Below, in pieces: positions 1-7,625 of a stretch of DNA of 57,666 nt. A program made the translations under genes and the position numbers. The stretch is from an uncultured Paraglaciecola sp. (GTDB taxonomy: Bacteria > Pseudomonadota > Gammaproteobacteria > Enterobacterales > Alteromonadaceae), in contig NZ_CAJWCF010000011.1 of the NCBI RefSeq assembly GCF_913020055.1, positions 1 to 57,666 of the forward strand, written 5' to 3'. The notes under the pieces were generated by a model. The model was not told the DNA's origin, ran no database searches, and saw nothing but the letters and a program-made list of their open reading frames with translations. Position 1 is the first letter of the stretch; each line of letters begins with the position of its first letter.

Positions 1-181
1 CATGCATCACGATCGGGTAATTAGCACGAATTTGCTCTAAGTAATAACGCGGTTTTCCACCGGCAACCATATAATTCTCAGAGATGATTTCAAACCAATC
101 TACTTTGGGGTTGTTATCTATTACTTCGGCAAAATGTTGTGTTCTAAGGCCTAGGCCAAAACCAAGAAATTTATCTGACAT
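1..181 (-). CDS. bufB: MNIO (DUF692) family enzyme, N-terminal 60 residues only; runs off the window
   Basis: Partial gene: only the first 60 codons are inside the window. The frame is open from an ATG at 181 to the edge. Residues show the DUF692 start pattern: GFGLGLRTQHF, then a few residues on VDWFEIISENYMVAGG, and YPIVMH at the edge. DUF692 enzymes are multinuclear non-heme iron oxidases (MNIOs). In bufferin clusters they convert precursor-peptide cysteines to 5-thiooxazoles that bind copper. The gene lies 75 bp behind a bufferin-2-type precursor on the same strand, which fits a bufA-bufB pair. A DUF2063 partner (bufC) would be expected beyond the edge. The family call is strong. The symbol is inferred from context. 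Confidence 0.85.
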   Translation of the reverse strand, partial: MSDKFLGFGLGLRTQHFAEVIDNNPKVDWFEIISENYMVAGGKPRYYLEQIRANYPIVMH

Positions 182-220
182 AAAAGGTTGCTACTGATTA
201 GATTGAAATAATGAAATGTA

Positions 221-247
221 AGCCAACACAACTTGCGCCGGTTGGCT
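221..247 (-). terminator. Hairpin between the bufferin precursor and the MNIO gene
   Basis: AGCCAAC (221-227) pairs perfectly with GTTGGCT (241-247) around a 13-base loop. On the minus strand the hairpin is followed by an AU-rich stretch, not a clean U-run. It may lower expression of the enzyme gene relative to the abundant precursor, or stabilise the precursor mRNA end. Structure is seen; function is inferred. Confidence 0.3.
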
Positions 248-256
248 CACAATACT

Positions 257-715
257 CTAGCCGACTTTACCACCAACATCCGCACAAGATTTAGCAGGCA
301 TAGCGACAAAACCTTGACCTTTACATGAGGCATGCCCAGCACAAGAATTTGTAGCTGTTTTACAATCGTTATGGCCACCGCAAATATTCACATCATTACA
401 GTGCACTAAATCCGCCTTGGCAATTGTGCCAACCCAGCTATCTTTGACACTGCCACCTATATCACCACACGCCTTAGAAGGCATGGCTACAAAACCTTCA
501 CCTTTACAAGATGCTTGGCCCGCACAGGCATTGGCTGCTGTTTTACAATCATTATGGCCACCACAAATGTTGGCGTCATAACAATGTACTAAATCTGTTT
601 TTGCGCCACCTAGAGAAGATGCTGCAACATCGGTTGAATTTGTATTAGCGGTCGCACCGCAACCAGCGAATCCGGCAACCATCATTGCCATTGCTGCACC
701 AGTAAGTTTGTTCAT
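257..715 (-). CDS. bufA2: Bufferin-2-type (BufA2) precursor with two tandem cysteine-rich copies
   Basis: A 152-residue secreted, cysteine-rich protein. It resembles BufA2 bufferins, periplasmic ribosomally made metallophores that MNIO enzymes modify to bind copper. Residues 1-18 are hydrophobic and end in FAGC (Cys19), so either a plain signal peptide or a lipoprotein signal is possible. A Ser/Thr/Ala linker follows. Two copies of a 61-residue unit start at Asp41 and Asp102. Each has HC-x5[10 protein letters not shown], then C-x5-C, GFVAMP and a last Cys, giving six cysteines per copy. The unit resembles the single domain of ordinary BufA2, so this is an internal duplication. The ATG has AGGA about 8 bases upstream. 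The MNIO enzyme gene follows on the same strand. Confident on family, less so on the metal bound. Confidence 0.8.
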   Translation of the reverse strand: MNKLTGAAMAMMVAGFAGCGATANTNSTDVAASSLGGAKTDLVHCYDANICGGHNDCKTAANACAGQASCKGEGFVAMPSKACGDIGGSVKDSWVGTIAKADLVHCNDVNICGGHNDCKTATNSCAGHASCKGQGFVAMPAKSCADVGGKVG

Positions 716-755
716 GTTTTAATGTCCTGTAAATAAATGTGTTTAATCAAAGGTA

Positions 756-782
756 ATACCAATTAATTATTCTGTTTGGTAT
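756..782. repeat. ATACCAA/TTGGTAT palindrome
   Basis: ATACCAA (756-762) is the exact inverse of TTGGTAT (776-782) with a 13-base loop. A longer version of the same palindrome (ATACCAATC/GATTGGTAT) is at 42805-42831. Two copies of one palindrome in unrelated intergenic spaces suggest a dispersed repeat, but two is too few to be sure. Confidence 0.35.
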
Positions 783-800
783 ACATTGCAGCGTTTTTAA

Positions 801-836
801 AACTAACCAAACAACATCCTGGAGTTTAGGTTAGTT
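801..836. repeat. Inverted repeat upstream of the bufferin precursor
   Basis: AACTAACC (801-808) and GGTTAGTT (829-836) are perfect inverse copies. The stem continues inward with AAAC (809-812) against GTTT (824-827), with one bulged A. It lies about 90 bp upstream of the precursor start, so it could be an operator or a 5' leader hairpin. Unproven. Confidence 0.3.
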
Positions 837-1148
837 ATTAAAATACTGTGTTGCACTATTCACATGTGAGTACGTAACCAAAGACCACTGGACATCGAAT
901 TATCTTTCAAAGGTGAAAATAACGATTGCACAAAATAGCTTTTTAGAGCGTTTCTCTTAATACTATGAAACTTACGTGAAATATTTTAAATACATTGTTT
1001 AGGCTATTTAAAATAGGGGGGAGGATTATCAATAGCTATAATGGATTTGCAGAGAATGTCTCCACGAAATATTTAATGCATTATTTTGTAGTGATTAGTG
1101 GCCGTACACATAAATAAAACGGTTAGCTTAAAACAAGACATTAATTCC

Positions 1149-1188
1149 AAACTAATGCTGCAATTGAGAATAATTCCAGCATCAGTTT
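1149..1188 (-). terminator. Terminator-like hairpin behind the PEP-CTERM gene
   Basis: AAACTAATGCTG (1149-1160) pairs with CAGCATCAGTTT (1177-1188). The single mismatch becomes a G-U pair in minus-strand RNA, which favours a minus-strand role. The following bases include TTGTTTT but no long U-run. It ends about 60 bp past the stop of the upstream minus-strand gene. Confidence 0.35.
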
Positions 1189-1250
1189 AGTCAAAAGAAA
1201 TAGCCATTTAAATACGCTATTTTAAGTATTCATAACAAAGAGCTAGTAAC

Positions 1251-1886
1251 CTATTTTATTCTTTTTCTAACCGCACCTAGACCAAGAAAACCTAACGCCA
1301 GTAACGCTAACGAACTAGGTTCTGGAACAGAAGAGACCCTTACATCATCCAGAAAATTACCATAAGTCCAACGATGTTGGTCAATGGATGAAAAAGTTAA
1401 TGTGGCGGTATTATCATCTGCAATAAAACTATCAGAGTAAGTACTCCAATCACCTACAACATGATCGTCAAGTTCATAATATAAGCCATCAACTTGGACA
1501 CTAAAACTCTCAAGGCTTCCGCTAGCATTGGCTAACCTTGCACTATAGGCAAAAAACAAATCGTAGCTTTGGCCAGCTATCGTGTTAAATGTTTGGGATA
1601 TAGTCCAAGTACCACTATTCTGACCATGTGAATTAAGCTCTGCATGATAACTTCCTTCATAAGAGTCTATCCCTAAAGTACCCCATAATTCTAAATTACT
1701 GCCATCCCAACCAAGTACGTCATTAGAGTCATAGTATTTCCAGCCTCCGCCACCGCCGAGTGCTGAGTTAGGAGAATTATCTTCAAATCCACCATTTACA
1801 ATCAAATTGGCGTTAGCCGAAGCAGCATAAAACGCAACTAAGATTGAACCAACTATTACATCTCTTATCAGTCTTAAAATCGTCAT
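1251..1886 (-). CDS. PEP-CTERM sorting-domain protein, secreted, galactose-binding-like
   Basis: A 211-residue exported protein. A signal peptide ends near ANA (residue 26). The mature start NLIVNGGFED and the late motif GNFLDDVRV are typical of DUF642/carbohydrate-binding-like beta-sandwiches often found in PEP-CTERM proteins. The C-terminus carries VPEPSS (PEP at 188-190), a hydrophobic segment and a basic end (RKR): the exosortase recognition signal. In such systems the protein is cut after this tail and placed at the cell surface or in exopolysaccharide. No exosortase gene lies in the window. prsT, another part of the system, is 25 kb away. The ligand is unknown. Confidence 0.85.
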   Translation of the reverse strand: MTILRLIRDVIVGSILVAFYAASANANLIVNGGFEDNSPNSALGGGGGWKYYDSNDVLGWDGSNLELWGTLGIDSYEGSYHAELNSHGQNSGTWTISQTFNTIAGQSYDLFFAYSARLANASGSLESFSVQVDGLYYELDDHVVGDWSTYSDSFIADDNTATLTFSSIDQHRWTYGNFLDDVRVSSVPEPSSLALLALGFLGLGAVRKRIK

Positions 1887-2167
1887 TTTTAGTTCCTATT
1901 AACTCTGCTAGATTATCAATAGGATAACCAGACGATAAAAATTAAAATATGGCCAAACTGTCCAATCTTAGAATAATGAACAAATTTACATCATCTATAT
2001 TAAGGCTCAATAAGACAGTATTTAAGCAGGGAAAATTCAAATGGTTTAGTAAAGAGACTTAACTTGACTCTTTAATAAAATTTGTTGTTAAAGAACATCG
2101 CTAAATTAAGTGCTTGTGCATTTGTGGTTTGATCACATAATAGTGTTTTCACTATCACTTTGTGCAG

Positions 2168-3325
2168 ATGAATAAACATCAATCATCATTGTTTCTAACG
2201 GAAGCCGTTAATCGCTTACTAAGTGATTCTGAGTTACCAGCATCATTGACTATTGAGCAGAGTGCATCTGCTTTGGCCATGAGTATGACCTCGTTTAGGC
2301 GCAAACTCACTCAAGAAGAAACAAGTTTTAAACTCATTCAAAGTAAATTTTTAAATGAACTGTGCGTCAAAGTATTACTAACGATGCAAACCAAGATTGA
2401 TGATCTGGCAATTAAGTTGGGGTATTCGGAACGTGCAACATTTGAGCGAGCATTTCGGAAAAAGTTTGGGATTACACCGTCACAGTTTCGTGAACTATCT
2501 TTAATAGGTAGTGTTGAGAGTAGTTATCAGAAACTGACTGAGATAGCTGAAAATATGCCACCGATGCGTGATAGCTGTCAGCAGTTGTTGCGAGAAAAGG
2601 ACCTAGGCAGCCTAGATCTGAGCCGGGTGATTGAGATTATTGGTAAAGACGTTATTTTTTCTGGTCGAATTATGGGACTTGCGAGTAAAGCCATTTATGG
2701 TAGCACTCCGAAAACCCTAGAAGATGCGGTTGGTCGAAAATTAGGCATTGATAACGTTGTTAATTTTGCCATTGTTTATGCGGTTCAAGATGCACTACAA
2801 GAACATGTTGAGCAGGTTATTATTGACCGATATAGTCCGGCTTTATTATTGGCTCCAAGGTTGTTTCAATGTGTGAGAAGGCTGTTGGTTCCTGATATTA
2901 CATTTGATATTGGACTAACAGAACAAGTCTTGGTGTTTTCTCTATTAGGAATATTTTTGTTAAGTCATAAAAGCACATATAAGCATGAGATGATGTTATA
3001 TGCGTTACAAGGCATAGATGATCTACACTCACTAAATCAGCATATTCGCGAATCAATGGCCATAAGTCTTTATTCAGCCTCCTCATTGATGTTGTCGTTG
3101 TGGCATATTGATGCAAGTTTAGTTAAACAGCTTAACCATTTGGATAAAATTAGTAGGCTAAGAGTCAAAGGAAGCCAACAGGATGAATTGGTGTTATTTA
3201 TGTTGTCGTGTTTGTATTTTGCAGCGGCAGGGCACACTGATTTTAGTGCCTTAGAACAAAAAGCAGAGTTACTAAGTATTCGACATTTTGATGAAATAAA
3301 ACAGCTTTTGTCTGAATTAAATTGA
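2168..3325 (+). CDS. AraC-type HTH fused to an HDOD-like domain; regulator
   Basis: About 385 residues. The N-terminal ~110 residues contain two helix-turn-helix units of the AraC family: SASALAMSMTSFRRKL, then IDDLAIKLGYSERATFERAF followed by KKFGITPSQFRE. The remainder resembles an HDOD domain: MPPMRDSCQQLL, then IIGKDVIFSGRIMGLASKAIYG, TLEDAVGRKLGIDNVVNFAI and helical repeats. HDOD domains are non-catalytic relatives of HD phosphohydrolases found in signalling proteins. AraC DNA-binding domains are usually C-terminal, so this order is unusual. Start uncertain: a GTG lies two codons upstream at 2162, and neither start has a clear ribosome site. The target is unknown; the divergent PEP-CTERM gene is one possibility. 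Confidence 0.75.
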   Translation: MNKHQSSLFLTEAVNRLLSDSELPASLTIEQSASALAMSMTSFRRKLTQEETSFKLIQSKFLNELCVKVLLTMQTKIDDLAIKLGYSERATFERAFRKKFGITPSQFRELSLIGSVESSYQKLTEIAENMPPMRDSCQQLLREKDLGSLDLSRVIEIIGKDVIFSGRIMGLASKAIYGSTPKTLEDAVGRKLGIDNVVNFAIVYAVQDALQEHVEQVIIDRYSPALLLAPRLFQCVRRLLVPDITFDIGLTEQVLVFSLLGIFLLSHKSTYKHEMMLYALQGIDDLHSLNQHIRESMAISLYSASSLMLSLWHIDASLVKQLNHLDKISRLRVKGSQQDELVLFMLSCLYFAAAGHTDFSALEQKAELLSIRHFDEIKQLLSELN

Positions 3326-3386
3326 TCCCTATTGGTGTTCTGAAATCTGCCTATTATCAGGGTTGGCAACTGACCAATAAAGCCCT

Positions 3387-3662
3387 TCAATTGGTTTGTT
3401 TTTTATCTTGGTACTCGGCTACTGACATAAACAGTGCTGTTAGGCCCAAGGTTGGAAACCTAATACTTGATTGATTATATGCAGCAGCATCGCTAGGCAA
3501 AATTTGTCCAGATACGATATCCATGTAGATAAGTCTTTGTTTCATCTAGGGCAAATTTAGCTTTTTCTGGGCTGGTAAAAGTGGGGGGGGGGAAATAGCT
3601 CCATTGGTAATGACTAACCTGACGCCATAAGACATCAGGGGCATTTCATTAGTGTCTGACAA
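3387..3662 (-). pseudogene. Decayed small gene with a 10-base C-run and an in-frame stop
   Basis: On the minus strand, 40 bp behind yejM, one frame reads like protein (MSYGVRLVITNGAIS) into ten Cs, then hits TAG, then reads like protein again (SDAAAYNQSSIRFPTLGLTA) up to a TGA. Between them a different frame reads plausibly (FTSPEKAKFALDETKTYLH), as if one shift occurred at the C-run (8 or 11 Cs would join the frames) and a second about 70 bases later. I take this as a frameshifted remnant of a protein of roughly 90 residues. Alternatives: a sequencing error in the homopolymer, or phase variation. The family is not recognised. Confidence 0.4.
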
Positions 3663-3701
3663 TCAGGATAGAGAAAATAAGTCTTTTTAAATTTAGGATG
3701 T

Positions 3702-5249
3702 TTATAAGGGACGAATTGAACGCTTAGCAGAGAAGCGACTTAGGTGTTTAATACCTTGGCTAAGAATATTGGGGTCAACCTGACTAAGGGCTTCGTCACC
3801 TGTTTGTAAATCAAAAACACGTACGTTTCCATTATTCATTATCTCAATCCGTTGTTTACTGGTGAGTAACAATACTTTGCTGCCTTGTGTACTGACAATA
3901 TAGTTAAGATTGCCTTTTTGGGTAAGCGTATTGCCAGTGCTGTATGCCTTAGATTGTGCTGCACAGCCCAATAAATTTAAAGCAGTCGGGGCAATGTCTT
4001 CCAGACTAGCCATGGATTTATTAATTGTAATATTGCTTAGTAATGCATTGTTGAGAGTGTCTTGATTAACCAAATTGGTCACTATAACGTGATATTGGGC
4101 TAAGACATTTTCAGTTAAAAGCTCATTTAATTGACCAACTTGAACAAAACCAACAGATAAATTACTCGAGGCATTGAAGATATTTTGCTTAAACTGCTGC
4201 CAATCTTGCTGATAAGTAGCAAGCCGTTGACTGCTGCTATTGTCTAGATACAAAGATACGCTAAGTCCCATTGAACTGGGTAACTGTAGTAATAATGGCG
4301 CGTAGCTTTGTAAGGCTCCGTGATATAGCTCAGGTAACCCGTATAAAATAGTGGTGATGCCATTGTCTAAAGAGGATTGTAATAAATAGTGATGCTCAAA
4401 TTTAGACAGACCAGTGATGGTATTCGGCATTTCTCCTTCTACTAGAGACAGTAACAATACTCTTTTGCTGCTATCGACCGAACAATAAACGGGTTCCGCT
4501 GGATAGGTGATGCCTTTAATTGTTTTATTAAACTGCAAAGCTTTACGTTGTTGATAGTCTTCTATATCAAGCAAACTATATTTAGCCATTAACGTTTTAG
4601 CAGTCGCTGGGTAGGACAGGGGAAACATATTGTCTTGTTGAACAATTGGCTGATAGAGGTTGGCATCGGCCCAAACATGTAATGCATGGGTAATAACAAA
4701 ACAACTGACAAAAAAACTGCTTATAGGTAAACCAAATTTGCGTTTTTGTACTCTACCAATACGTTGCCATAAAGCGTTGGCAACAATTAATTGAAAAGAC
4801 AACCACACAACAAACAATAGCAGTAAGAATCCCCATTGCTGCCAACCAAACTGAGCCATAGCCGTTTGGGTTTCGTTGCGAATAAGTTCTGCCGAGTTAA
4901 GACTAAGGTGCACGCCATATTTGTTATAAAGTAAGGCATCAAAGGCTAACAAGGCCAAACCAGATGCGGCTAACACTGAACTTAGCACTTTTACCACTTT
5001 TGCATTAGGCACCAAGTAACAAAGTGGCAAAATAAGTATAACAAAACCAAAAAATGTCAGAAAACCAATATGGCTTATCCAATTGGTGAATAAGTATAAT
5101 ATGCCGATTACTGAGCCAGGAGCTGGGGAGTTGAGAATATAAATTGCAGCAATAGTGACAGCAATAACAATATTAAGCAGCGCAAACCAATGGCCCCAAT
5201 TAACTAACTGGGTAACTAATTTTCTGCGTGGTGTTTCTGCTAGGATCAT
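3702..5249 (-). CDS. yejM: YejM/PbgA/LapC-like inner-membrane protein (DUF3413 plus sulfatase-like domain)
   Basis: 515 residues. Five hydrophobic helices fill the first ~190 residues (DUF3413). The rest is a periplasmic alkaline-phosphatase/sulfatase-fold domain. In Enterobacteria YejM senses lipopolysaccharide and controls LpxC turnover through LapB/FtsH. The domain here shows no obvious sulfatase active-site signature. It is shorter than the E. coli protein (about 586 residues), mostly in the periplasmic part. The family is recognised partly from the neighbours: yejL lies 19 bp upstream and yejK is divergent, the same trio as in E. coli. The ATG start gives a short cytoplasmic lead (ETPRRKLVTQL) before helix 1. 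Confidence 0.85.
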   Translation of the reverse strand: MILAETPRRKLVTQLVNWGHWFALLNIVIAVTIAAIYILNSPAPGSVIGILYLFTNWISHIGFLTFFGFVILILPLCYLVPNAKVVKVLSSVLAASGLALLAFDALLYNKYGVHLSLNSAELIRNETQTAMAQFGWQQWGFLLLLFVVWLSFQLIVANALWQRIGRVQKRKFGLPISSFFVSCFVITHALHVWADANLYQPIVQQDNMFPLSYPATAKTLMAKYSLLDIEDYQQRKALQFNKTIKGITYPAEPVYCSVDSSKRVLLLSLVEGEMPNTITGLSKFEHHYLLQSSLDNGITTILYGLPELYHGALQSYAPLLLQLPSSMGLSVSLYLDNSSSQRLATYQQDWQQFKQNIFNASSNLSVGFVQVGQLNELLTENVLAQYHVIVTNLVNQDTLNNALLSNITINKSMASLEDIAPTALNLLGCAAQSKAYSTGNTLTQKGNLNYIVSTQGSKVLLLTSKQRIEIMNNGNVRVFDLQTGDEALSQVDPNILSQGIKHLSRFSAKRSIRPL

Positions 5250-5268
5250 TTAACCTGTCGACCTTTTT

Positions 5269-5487
5269 TTATTTTCCATTGATACTTTTTAATAGCACTT
5301 GTGTAAACTGTTCGGCCATTTGTTGGCGCTGGTTTTCTGGAACTTGTTGTTGGAAAATACTAGTTACAACATTACCTAACACCATAAGTGAGAGGTCTCG
5401 GGTCGCTTGATTCTTCTCTAACGCAATAATGACGTCATGCATGATGGCTTCAAATTGGCTGTCAGAGTATTTGGATTGTTGTGGCAT
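5269..5487 (-). CDS. yejL: YejL, DUF1414 small protein
   Basis: 72 residues, a length typical of the YejL/DUF1414 family. The sequence has the family features KYSDSQFEAIMHDVI, LEKNQATRDLSLMVLGNVVT and a helical QxxPExQRQxMAEQF segment. No signal peptide, so cytosolic. The function of YejL is not established. It is the first gene of the yejLM pair and lies opposite yejK, with about 110 bp between the divergent starts. Confidence 0.9.
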   Translation of the reverse strand: MPQQSKYSDSQFEAIMHDVIIALEKNQATRDLSLMVLGNVVTSIFQQQVPENQRQQMAEQFTQVLLKSINGK

Positions 5488-5601
5488 GTTGCTTAACTCA
5501 AAAATAATAGCAATGTGTATTGCTGCGATAGTATCAATGGTCTAGATAAAATGCGAATAAAGCAGCGACCAAATTTAATTGATTTTTGTTAAGGAAAAAA
5601 T

Positions 5602-6672
5602 GTGAGTGCGTTAATCCATCACTTTGTTGTACACCAATTAGCTGTTAACCAACAACAAGAGCTTACGCTAGTGCCAAGAGCGAGTTGTTTTGATGTGAGC
5701 CCTGAGATTGAAAACTTAGCGCAACAAATCAATCATGCTTTTAATACTAAACCCGGTAAAGGGGTAGGCGCGTTTGTGACTGAACAAGCAGAAATAGTCA
5801 GTGTAAGTAGCGAAAGTTCAGATGATGAAGAGCCTAAAGTGTTAACTCCCCACGCTGTGTCATTTAAAACATTGTTAGAAGACATGCAGTCTGAACAGAA
5901 CGACTTTGTTGAATTTAGTGTTCAAGCCAGTGAGTTGTTGAAAAAGTCTTTAATTGATACAGGTACGCTTGAAACTGGGTTTGTGGTGTTTTGCCATTAC
6001 CAATTCTTAGCCACAGATTATTTAATGATTGCGATCATTAATACTAAACATCATGTTGAGATTACTGGCGACTTAGAGCTAACCAGTAGTGACCATTTAG
6101 ATTTAGCCAAAATGCAATTGGCGGTTAGAATTGATATGACTCAATTAGCCGTGAGTGCTGAACAACTGCGTTATATCAGTTTTATTAAAGGGCGAATGGG
6201 GCGAAAAGTTTCTGATTTTTTTATGCACTTTATCGGCTGTGAAGAATTGGTTGATATTAAACAACAAAATAAACAGTTGTTGACTACAGTGGATGCGTTT
6301 TTAGCATCTGAACAACTAGACCCAACTGAAAAGCACCAAGCACGAGATACTGTGTCTGCGTATTACAAAGAAAAACTTGAGCTGGGTGAAGATATTCAGA
6401 TTCAGGAATTGGCCGCCAAGTTACCTAGTGACCATATAAGTTTTGAAGAATTTAACCAACAAGCTGAAGCGCCGGTCGAAGAACAATTTCAAGCTGACCG
6501 CAGTGCATTGAAAACCCTTGCCAAATTCAGTGGTCAAGGTGGAGGTGTTTCACTTAGCTTTGAACGTAAATTATTGGGTGATAGGGTGAGTTATGATGCA
6601 GGTTCGGACACTTTAATGATCAGAGGTATTCCACCTAATTTGAAAGATCAGCTTTTGAAGTCACAAAGCTGA
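5602..6672 (+). CDS. yejK: Nucleoid-associated protein YejK (NdpA)
   Basis: 356 residues of the NdpA/YejK family, nucleoid-bound proteins widespread in gammaproteobacteria. They are usually near 335 residues. The start is ALIHHFVVHQLAVNQQ. An acidic Ser-rich insertion (SVSSESSDDEEP, about residues 72-83) explains part of the extra length. The C-terminal part has FERKLLGDRVSYD near the end. The start is GTG with AAGGA six bases upstream. The overlapping ATG at 5600 is followed at once by TGA and cannot be used. It is divergent from yejL. Confidence 0.93.
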   Translation: MSALIHHFVVHQLAVNQQQELTLVPRASCFDVSPEIENLAQQINHAFNTKPGKGVGAFVTEQAEIVSVSSESSDDEEPKVLTPHAVSFKTLLEDMQSEQNDFVEFSVQASELLKKSLIDTGTLETGFVVFCHYQFLATDYLMIAIINTKHHVEITGDLELTSSDHLDLAKMQLAVRIDMTQLAVSAEQLRYISFIKGRMGRKVSDFFMHFIGCEELVDIKQQNKQLLTTVDAFLASEQLDPTEKHQARDTVSAYYKEKLELGEDIQIQELAAKLPSDHISFEEFNQQAEAPVEEQFQADRSALKTLAKFSGQGGGVSLSFERKLLGDRVSYDAGSDTLMIRGIPPNLKDQLLKSQS

Positions 6673-6749
6673 CATCTGGCTGCTTATCTATATAATACAG
6701 TTAATATAACAACAGACACTTTACACAGAACAGGACACAACTATTCTTT

Positions 6750-7625
6750 ATGCAATTATTCGTTAATGATTTGACCGTGATGGATTTTTCTTACCTTTGC
6801 CCTGAGCGCGGTATGGTGGGCGAAAGCTGGATAGTAGACGTGGTCCTAAGTGGTGATTTGAATGAAGAAAGCATGGTTTTGGACTTCGGTAAGGTCAAGA
6901 AACAACTTAAACATCTTATTGACGAATACATAGATCATAAGCTTTTAGTGCCTGTTGAGCATGAATACAGTCAAGTTGAGCATGACGAAAAATCAGACAG
7001 AGTAAAAGTTGATTTTATTCGCCCGAACAATAAATCTATTCATTTGAACTGCCCGGCTGAAGCCTATGCTTTTGTGTATTCTCAAAATGTCACTATGCCT
7101 TCTGTGAGCGATTATCTTAAAGATGTGATTGCCACACACTTACCTGAGAATGTAGCCGGCATTGAGTTGAATTTACGAGCGGAAGTAATCAATACGCCAT
7201 TTTACCACTACACTCACGGCCTTAAAAAGCATGATGGAAACTGCCAACGCATTGCTCATGGTCATCGTTCTAAAGTTGTGGTGTTCGAAAACCAACATGA
7301 AAGTATCAAATGGCAAGAATACTGGGCAAAAAGATGGTGTGACATATACATTGGATCTAATGAAGATATTGTAGACATTAATGAAACCGTTTTTTCGTTG
7401 TTGTATACAAAAGCAGAACAACACCATGTATTTGCATATGAATCTTCACAAGGTCGTTTTGAATTGGCTATCCCTAAATCAGAATCAGAAATGATTGATA
7501 CAGATACCACGGTTGAATGTTTAGCTCAGTATATGGCAGATGAACATAAACGTTTAGACAGTAGTAGCGCGTTCAAAGTGTTGGCTTATGAGGGCGTGGG
7601 TAAAGGAGCAATAGCGTTTGCTTAG
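6750..7625 (+). CDS. 6-pyruvoyltetrahydropterin-synthase/QueD-like protein with two domain copies
   Basis: 291 residues. The first half has the QueD/PTPS elements VMDFSYLCPERGMVGESW, MVLDFGKVKKQLKHLID and DHKLLVP. The second half has FYHYTHGLKKHDGNCQRIAHGHRS, with the His and HxH arrangement used for zinc in PTPS enzymes. So it reads as a tandem of two PTPS folds in which the zinc-site histidines are clearest in the second. QueD family members make 6-carboxytetrahydropterin for queuosine or act on related pterins. The reaction of this double form is not known to me. The downstream peptidase start overlaps its end by 8 bases, so the two are probably co-translated. Confidence 0.7.
   Translation: MQLFVNDLTVMDFSYLCPERGMVGESWIVDVVLSGDLNEESMVLDFGKVKKQLKHLIDEYIDHKLLVPVEHEYSQVEHDEKSDRVKVDFIRPNNKSIHLNCPAEAYAFVYSQNVTMPSVSDYLKDVIATHLPENVAGIELNLRAEVINTPFYHYTHGLKKHDGNCQRIAHGHRSKVVVFENQHESIKWQEYWAKRWCDIYIGSNEDIVDINETVFSLLYTKAEQHHVFAYESSQGRFELAIPKSESEMIDTDTTVECLAQYMADEHKRLDSSSAFKVLAYEGVGKGAIAFA

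Larger units (their letters stand above)
716..1250. other. 535-bp AT-rich intergenic region upstream of the bufferin operon
   Basis: No coding frame here looks real. The stretch holds the presumed promoter of the bufferin genes, two inverted repeats close to the bufferin start (756-782 and 801-836), a run of six Gs near 1015-1022, and a terminator-like hairpin at 1149-1188 behind the PEP-CTERM gene. I could not pick a convincing -35/-10 pair. Confidence 0.5.
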
